37,480 nucleotides of DNA. Source: UBA6183 sp964603255. Its GTDB lineage: Bacteria > Bacteroidota > Bacteroidia > UKL13-3. How positions within the stretch are numbered: the first letter of the stretch is position 1; every line of letters begins with the position of its first letter. The notes under the pieces were generated by a model. That model was not told the DNA's origin. It saw only the letters and a list, made by a program, of their open reading frames with translations, and did not search any database. Below, piece after piece: positions 32,947 through 37,480 of the stretch. The translations under genes were made by a program, and so were the position numbers. The DNA is taken from positions 1-37,480 of the forward strand of contig CAZRVA010000016.1 of assembly GCA_964603255.1 (NCBI GenBank). The letters run 5' to 3'.

Positions 32947-33768
32947 ATGATATTAAAAGGTAAAAAAGGCATCATCTTTGGTGCATTAAACGACAAGTCT
33001 ATAGCTTGGCAAGTTGCTTTAAAAGCACACGAACAAGGTGCTGAGTTTGTTTTAACCAATGCTCCTATAGCAATGCGAATGGGAGAAATTAACAACCTTG
33101 CCGCTGCTTGTGGTAATGCACAAATAATTCCTTGCGATGTTACTAAAAATGACGAAATGGAAAACTTAATCGAGAAATCGATGGAGATTTTAGGTGGTCA
33201 GATTGATTTTGTTTTACACTCGGTTGGTACGAGTTTAAACATTCGTAAAGGACGCGATTATGCTGATGTTGATTATAAATTTATGCACGATACGTTGGAT
33301 ATTTCTTCAATATCATTCCACCGTTTGATGCAAACATTATGGAAAAAAGATGCGATGAAAGAATGGGGCTCAATTGTAGCTTTAACTTACATTGGTGCCC
33401 AACGCGTATTCCCTGATTACCATGAAATGGGTGATGCAAAATCTTTACTAGAAAGTTATGCTCGCGGATTTGGATATCGTTTTGGTAAAGAGAAAAAAGT
33501 ACGTGTAAATACCATTTCGCAAAGCCCTACAAAAACAACGGCAGGTAGTGGTGTAAAAGGGTTTGGCGATTTCTTTGATTATGCAGATGCTTTATCGCCA
33601 CTTGGTAATGCAAGTGCAGAAGCATGTGCAGATTATTGCCTAAGTTTATTTAGCGATTTTACTCGTATGGTAACCATGCAAAATCTTTTCCATGATGGTG
33701 GATTTAGCAATACCGGTTTTAGCTACGATGTATTTAAATTGATTGAGAATAAAAACACGGAGGAATAA
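32947..33768 (+). CDS. fabI: Enoyl-[acyl-carrier-protein] reductase (NADH)
   Basis: The 273-residue short-chain dehydrogenase has the FabI nucleotide-binding start GKKGIIFGALNDKSIAW (residues 5-21). The catalytic Y148 and Y158 with K165 (YIGAQRVFPDYHEMGDAK) match E. coli Y146, Y156 and K163. The active-site loop segment HSVGTS and the C-terminal HDGGFSNTG are also seen. The enzyme reduces trans-2-enoyl-ACP in the last step of each fatty acid elongation round, and is the triclosan target in many bacteria. It stands alone and diverges from the M1 aminopeptidase gene. Its upstream region has a weak ATTG, 20 bases, TAACATTG match at 32877-32908. Confidence 0.95.
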   Translation: MILKGKKGIIFGALNDKSIAWQVALKAHEQGAEFVLTNAPIAMRMGEINNLAAACGNAQIIPCDVTKNDEMENLIEKSMEILGGQIDFVLHSVGTSLNIRKGRDYADVDYKFMHDTLDISSISFHRLMQTLWKKDAMKEWGSIVALTYIGAQRVFPDYHEMGDAKSLLESYARGFGYRFGKEKKVRVNTISQSPTKTTAGSGVKGFGDFFDYADALSPLGNASAEACADYCLSLFSDFTRMVTMQNLFHDGGFSNTGFSYDVFKLIENKNTEE

Positions 33769-33789
33769 TTTAACCTCATTTCATTCATA

Positions 33790-33826
33790 AAAAAAGCCCG
33801 ACTTAAAAATTAAGTCGGGCTTTTTT
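33790..33826. terminator. Strong bidirectional terminator between fabI and the GNAT-nitrilase gene
   Basis: The arms 33790-33806 and 33810-33826 are perfectly complementary (core AAGCCCGACTTAA / TTAAGTCGGGCTT) around AAA, with A and T runs at both ends. It ends both convergent transcripts. Confidence 0.95.
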
Positions 33827-33827
33827 G

Positions 33828-35360
33828 TTATTTCTCTTGTACTTCGTACATATCCAAACGCCTATCTTTCCAATTTAAAACTGTGCCTGTATTACGGGCA
33901 CGCTCAATAGCAGCCAAATCAAGGTCGGCAATTACTACTGTTTCTATGTTAGTGCTGCACTCACCCGCAATGGCATCAGGCGGAAATGCAAAATCACTTG
34001 GTGTATAAATGCCGGATTGCGCGTAGTTAATGTCCATGTTATCAACCGAAGGAATATTACCAATGGTACCTGCTGTGGCCACAAAAATTTGGTTTTCTAC
34101 TGCACGACTTTGTGCACAAATTTTAACACGTAAATGACCGTGTTTTTCATCTGTACTAAATGGTACAAACAAAATTTTAGCTCCTTTTTGGCAAGCAATA
34201 CGGGTCATTTCCGGGAACTCTACATCATAACAAACGTTAATGGCAACCTTACCACAATCAGTATTAAACACTTTAATTTCATTGCCGGGTTTTACGCCCC
34301 ACCATTTGGCTTCGTTACTGGTGATGTGTATTTTGTATTGTTTTTCGTAAGTACCATCACGTTTAAACAAGTAGCTAATGTTGTACAAATTATCGTTTTC
34401 AACTTGTAAGTGTGTACCCGCAACAATGTTAATGTTGTACTCCATACTTAAGCGCGAAAACAAATTGATGTAGTCTTCGGTGTATTCATCTAATTTACGA
34501 ATACTATCTTCAGGACTCATACTTTTATACTCGTGCAACGAAAGTAACTGTGTGGTGAACAACTCAGGGAATAATGCAAAATCACTCTTATAGTTACTGG
34601 CCACATCGGTAAAGTATTCGCATTGTTGGGCAAACTCTTTAAACGATTTAATTTTACGTAACTCGTATTGAATGGCACAAACGCGCACTTTTTTCATCAA
34701 TACGCTGCGCTCTTTTGTTTCAGGAATATAGTCGAGGTTAATCCACTCCAACAACGTTGCGTAACCTTCACTCTCGTGGTCATCCGGTAAATAATCTTTG
34801 ATGAGTCGTTGAATGGTAAAACCTTGCGAAAGTTGAAAAGTAAGCACGGGATCTTTAATTTTTTTTTCGATAACGCGCTTCACATAAGCCCTGATACCAA
34901 ATTTAGCCGAGTATTTGTGGTAGTTAGGTAAACGCCCACCTATTAAAATGGCTTTCAAATTTTTATCTACACACAGTTGTCTGCGCATGTCGTATAAACG
35001 TCTTCCAATTTTTAAGCCCTGGTAATCCGGATGCACCATTACTTCAATACCATATAAAGTGTCACCTTCTTTATCATGATTAGTGATGTAACCATTATCA
35101 CAAACTTCTTTCCAAGTATGGTCGTCATCATACTCATCCCAACTTACAATAAGGCTTGCAGCCGAACCCACAATTTTTCCTTCGTACTCAATAACCTGCA
35201 TGCCATCAGGAAAGATTTTGTATTGACTTTCCAGCATTTCCAGTTTCCATGGTTCGGTGTCGGGAAAACATATTTTAGAAAGTTTGATGATATCTTCAAA
35301 GTCGCTGCGCTGTGCGGCCCGTTCAATTAATTTTGGTTTACGTGGTGAGCGAATTTTCAT
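33828..35360 (-). CDS. GNAT acetyltransferase / carbon-nitrogen hydrolase fusion protein
   Basis: The 510-residue protein has an N-terminal GNAT domain (about residues 10-165) with the acetyl-CoA loop VHPDYQGLKIGRRLYD at 109-124. A nitrilase-superfamily domain (about 225-500) follows, with the catalytic triad E266 (FPELF), K343 (QYKIHIT) and C377 (INVCYDV). The carbon-nitrogen hydrolase cleaves an amide or nitrile through a cysteine thioester. The same fusion is known in several bacteria, but its substrate has not been settled. The two activities may act in sequence on one amine or amide. The gene is monocistronic; it ends at the terminator 33790-33826. Confidence 0.92.
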   Translation of the reverse strand: MKIRSPRKPKLIERAAQRSDFEDIIKLSKICFPDTEPWKLEMLESQYKIFPDGMQVIEYEGKIVGSAASLIVSWDEYDDDHTWKEVCDNGYITNHDKEGDTLYGIEVMVHPDYQGLKIGRRLYDMRRQLCVDKNLKAILIGGRLPNYHKYSAKFGIRAYVKRVIEKKIKDPVLTFQLSQGFTIQRLIKDYLPDDHESEGYATLLEWINLDYIPETKERSVLMKKVRVCAIQYELRKIKSFKEFAQQCEYFTDVASNYKSDFALFPELFTTQLLSLHEYKSMSPEDSIRKLDEYTEDYINLFSRLSMEYNINIVAGTHLQVENDNLYNISYLFKRDGTYEKQYKIHITSNEAKWWGVKPGNEIKVFNTDCGKVAINVCYDVEFPEMTRIACQKGAKILFVPFSTDEKHGHLRVKICAQSRAVENQIFVATAGTIGNIPSVDNMDINYAQSGIYTPSDFAFPPDAIAGECSTNIETVVIADLDLAAIERARNTGTVLNWKDRRLDMYEVQEK

Positions 35361-35517
35361 TGTATAACTTTTGTTACGTATAAATATTATTGGTAGCGTT
35401 TTGCTAAATCTACCTACAAGTTTAAGTTATAATTTTAACACTTTATAGGTGCAAAGTTGTGTAAGTAATTTCTTAATAGTTATTTCACGGCATCAAAACT
35501 ACAAACACAACATCAAA

Positions 35518-36330
35518 ATGAGTTTACAACAAATTATAGAAAACGCTTGGGACAATAGAGAATTATTGAAAGAAACATCAACCCAAAATGCGATAAGAGA
35601 AGTAATAGAATTATTAGATAAAGGTAAGTTGCGTACTGCAGAACCAGCTGAAAATGGTTGGCAGGTAAATGATTGGGTGAAGAAAGCGGTGATTATGTAT
35701 TTCCCAATTCAACAAATGGAAACCATTGAAGTTGGTCCGTTTGAGTTTCATGATAAAATGAAGTTGAAAACCAATTATGCCGAACAAGGCGTACGTGTAG
35801 TACCACATGCCGTGGCCCGCTATGGAGCGTTTTTACAAAAGGGAGTAATTATGATGCCAAGTTATGTAAATATTGGAGCATATGTTGATGAAGGAACCAT
35901 GGTGGATACTTGGGCAACAGTAGGTAGCTGTGCGCAAATTGGTAAGCATGTACATCTAAGTGGTGGTGTTGGCATTGGTGGGGTGTTAGAACCTGTTCAA
36001 GCTGCTCCGGTAATTATTGAGGATAACTGTTTTATTGGCTCACGTTGTATTGTGGTTGAAGGTGTACGCGTTGAAAAAGAAGCAGTATTAGGTGCAGGTG
36101 TAACCTTAACCATGAGTACAAAAATTATTGATGTAACGGGAGATGCTCCTGTTGAATACAAAGGTATTGTACCTGCACGCAGTGTAGTAATTCCTGGTAG
36201 TTACACCAAAAAATTCCCTGCAGGCGAGTATCAAGTTCCTTGCGCAATAATTATAGGTAAACGTAAAGAATCAACCGATAAAAAAACTTCGTTAAATGAT
36301 GCTTTACGTGATCACAGCGTAGCGGTGTAA
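35518..36330 (+). CDS. dapD: 2,3,4,5-tetrahydropyridine-2,6-dicarboxylate N-succinyltransferase
   Basis: I place the start at ATG 35518 (MSLQQIIENAWDNRE, 270 residues); the open frame begins 69 bases earlier with an unrelated stretch. The N-terminal helical domain is followed by a left-handed beta-helix of hexapeptide repeats (VPHAVARYGAFLQKGVIMMPSYVNIGAYVDEGTMVDTWATVGSCAQIG), with the family segments GGVGIGGVLEP and DNCFIGSRCIVVEGV. DapD succinylates tetrahydrodipicolinate in the succinylase branch of lysine and diaminopimelate synthesis. No other lysine genes are adjacent. Confidence 0.96.
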   Translation: MSLQQIIENAWDNRELLKETSTQNAIREVIELLDKGKLRTAEPAENGWQVNDWVKKAVIMYFPIQQMETIEVGPFEFHDKMKLKTNYAEQGVRVVPHAVARYGAFLQKGVIMMPSYVNIGAYVDEGTMVDTWATVGSCAQIGKHVHLSGGVGIGGVLEPVQAAPVIIEDNCFIGSRCIVVEGVRVEKEAVLGAGVTLTMSTKIIDVTGDAPVEYKGIVPARSVVIPGSYTKKFPAGEYQVPCAIIIGKRKESTDKKTSLNDALRDHSVAV

Positions 36331-36331
36331 T

Positions 36332-36432
36332 AGAAGTTAGATGTTGGATAGCTACACTGAACAATAAACAATAAACTAAAAACCAGACGAATTTGGCAAC
36401 CTCCAATCTCCAACCTCTATCCTCTGGCCTCC
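36332..36432. repeat. Inverted heptanucleotide repeats between dapD and the glycosyltransferase gene
   Basis: On the plus strand five 7-base units follow directly: AACCTCC, AATCTCC, AACCTCT, ATCCTCT and GGCCTCC (36398-36432). Just after the dapD stop, two units of the same kind occur in the opposite direction (AGAAGTT and AGATGTT at 36332-36345, read on the minus strand as AACTTCT and AACATCT). The two arms can pair: 10 of 12 bases match between about 36336-36347 and 36409-36420. About 50 AT-rich bases lie between the arms. Confidence 0.7.
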
Positions 36433-37480
36433 AGATCGCTTTTGATGCGAAACGGGCTTTTAATAACCATACCGGATTGGGCAACTATTCGAGGTTTGTT
36501 ATTAAAGGTATGCTTGATGCGTATCCGCAGCACACTTACTTTTTGTTTACGCCATCCATCAAACCGGAGTATCAGGATTTATTTGGTGAGTATGAAAATG
36601 TGAAGGTTATTTCGCCACAAAACTTTTTAGGTAAAACATTTAAAGCACTTTGGCGCACATTCGGGGTAACAGGTATTTTAAATAAATTAGGGGTTGATGT
36701 TTTTCATGGGCTGAGTAATGAGTTACCTGCTAACATCAATAAGTTTAAGGGCAAAAAAGTTGTAACCATTCACGATTTAATTTTTTTACGTTACCCGCAT
36801 TATTATAAATCAATAGATAGGCGAATTTATAAACGTAAGTTTTTACAAGCTTGTGTTGATGCTGATGTGGTAGTGGCAGCAAGCCAGCAAACCGCTAAAG
36901 ATATTGAATCGTTTTTGGGTATTAATGCTAACAAAATAAAAATAGTGTATCAAAATTGTGATGAACAATTTGAACAGAAACTAACTGCTGAAAAACTAAG
37001 CACGGTTTGTAAAAAGTACAATTTGCCTGTGCAATATTTTGTTTGCATTGGCACTGTCGAACCGCGCAAAAAACAATTATTAGTGCTTCAGGCTTTTCAT
37101 CAAGCCAATACCAATAACCATTTGGTTTTTGTGGGTAAACAAACTGAGTACGCACAGCGATTGCATCAATACATCAACCAACACAACTTAAATAATAGGG
37201 TACATTTTATAGAAGGTGCGGCTTTCGAGGATTTTCCGGCCTTGTATCAACATGCGCAAATGGCCATTTATGCCAGCGAGTTTGAAGGTTTTGGAATTCC
37301 GGTATTAGAAGCTTTGCGCAGTGGAATACCCGTAGCGGTAGCTAATTCATCAAGCCTAACCGAAGTTGGTGGAGATGCCGTGCTGTATTTTAACAATCAG
37401 GAAGAATTAACTGAGCTTCTCAAAAATGCACATCAAACCACAATAAGTGTAGATAAAGTCCAAAACCAATTGGCTAAATT
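36393..37480 (+). CDS. GT4 family glycosyltransferase (partial, 3' end missing)
   Basis: The open frame runs to the window edge, with 362 codons visible from TTG 36393. The GT-B fold is clear. It has the N-terminal FDAKRAFNNHTGLGNYSRFVIKGM, VFHGLSNELP and VTIHDLIFLRYPHYYKSIDRR. The second domain starts near IGTVEPRKK and holds the donor motif EFEGFGIPVLEALRSGIPV (the E-x7-E signature). Family members transfer mannose or similar sugars from nucleotide donors in glycan assembly. The start is uncertain. Relatives are expected to begin MxIAFDAKRA, but here the codons before IAFDAKRA lie in a heptanucleotide repeat, and no ATG is in frame upstream. TTG 36393 is the only upstream start of the usual kind; ATG 36510 would remove the glycine loop. 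Confidence 0.88.
   Translation, partial: MATSNLQPLSSGLQIAFDAKRAFNNHTGLGNYSRFVIKGMLDAYPQHTYFLFTPSIKPEYQDLFGEYENVKVISPQNFLGKTFKALWRTFGVTGILNKLGVDVFHGLSNELPANINKFKGKKVVTIHDLIFLRYPHYYKSIDRRIYKRKFLQACVDADVVVAASQQTAKDIESFLGINANKIKIVYQNCDEQFEQKLTAEKLSTVCKKYNLPVQYFVCIGTVEPRKKQLLVLQAFHQANTNNHLVFVGKQTEYAQRLHQYINQHNLNNRVHFIEGAAFEDFPALYQHAQMAIYASEFEGFGIPVLEALRSGIPVAVANSSSLTEVGGDAVLYFNNQEELTELLKNAHQTTISVDKVQNQLAK

Noticed and set aside
36398..36432. CRISPR or short tandem array
   Set aside because: The units are 7 bases, contiguous and degenerate, with no spacers; there are no cas genes in the window.

Overview
The window looks like a draft or metagenome-assembled contig from an AT-rich member of the Bacteroidota. 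Three things point there: a 14-subunit NADH dehydrogenase operon with the short, molybdopterin-less NuoG usual in that phylum; a TonB cluster of the form exbB-exbD-exbD-tonB-small membrane protein-PstS-like lipoprotein-TPR protein; and promoter-like sites matching TTTG / TAnnTTTG rather than sigma70 -35/-10 boxes. A run of 100 Ns lies inside nuoL. All product names come from reading the translations; no search was run.

Layout. 1-2195 (minus): 5' part of a secreted choice-of-anchor I beta-propeller joined to a 5'-nucleotidase-type phosphoesterase, cut by the window edge. 2300-5077: MazG, tRNA-Arg(ACG), a BCP-like peroxiredoxin and an NlpC/P60 peptidase (all minus), then a lone Hpt phosphotransfer protein (plus). 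5150-10956 (minus): the TonB/ExbBD energy-transduction operon. 11269-25128 (minus): nuoA to nuoN in canonical order, interrupted between nuoF and nuoG by a three-gene cassette of an MNT nucleotidyltransferase, a HEPN (HepT-like) protein and a small exported protein. 25129-25434: an intergenic region rich in short repeats, upstream of nuoA. 25435-29715: a DUF1801 protein, a protein of unknown function, an RRM/RGG RNA-binding protein, a BadF-family kinase, a methyltransferase, tRNA-His(GTG) and an exported Mn-type superoxide dismutase. 29866-37480: a polysaccharide flippase-like protein, an M1 aminopeptidase, FabI, a GNAT-nitrilase fusion, DapD and the 5' part of a GT4 glycosyltransferase.

How the parts fit. 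Complex I builds the proton motive force that ExbB/ExbD/TonB spend on outer-membrane transport. The two operons run in the same direction and are separated by a clear intrinsic terminator at 11217-11246. The remaining genes are mostly short transcription units closed by strong, often bidirectional hairpins at 5099-5130, 25917-25950, 26981-27011 and 33790-33826.

Most worth following up: (i) the MNT-HEPN plus exported-protein cassette sitting in frame with operon spacing inside the complex I operon; (ii) inverted heptanucleotide repeats between dapD and the glycosyltransferase, which run into the position where the glycosyltransferase start codon is expected; (iii) the decamer repeats, dyad and 12-mer repeats upstream of nuoA; (iv) a consensus promoter so close to the M1 aminopeptidase ATG that the mRNA may be leaderless; (v) a tRNA-His with two adjacent U-U mismatches in its acceptor stem.
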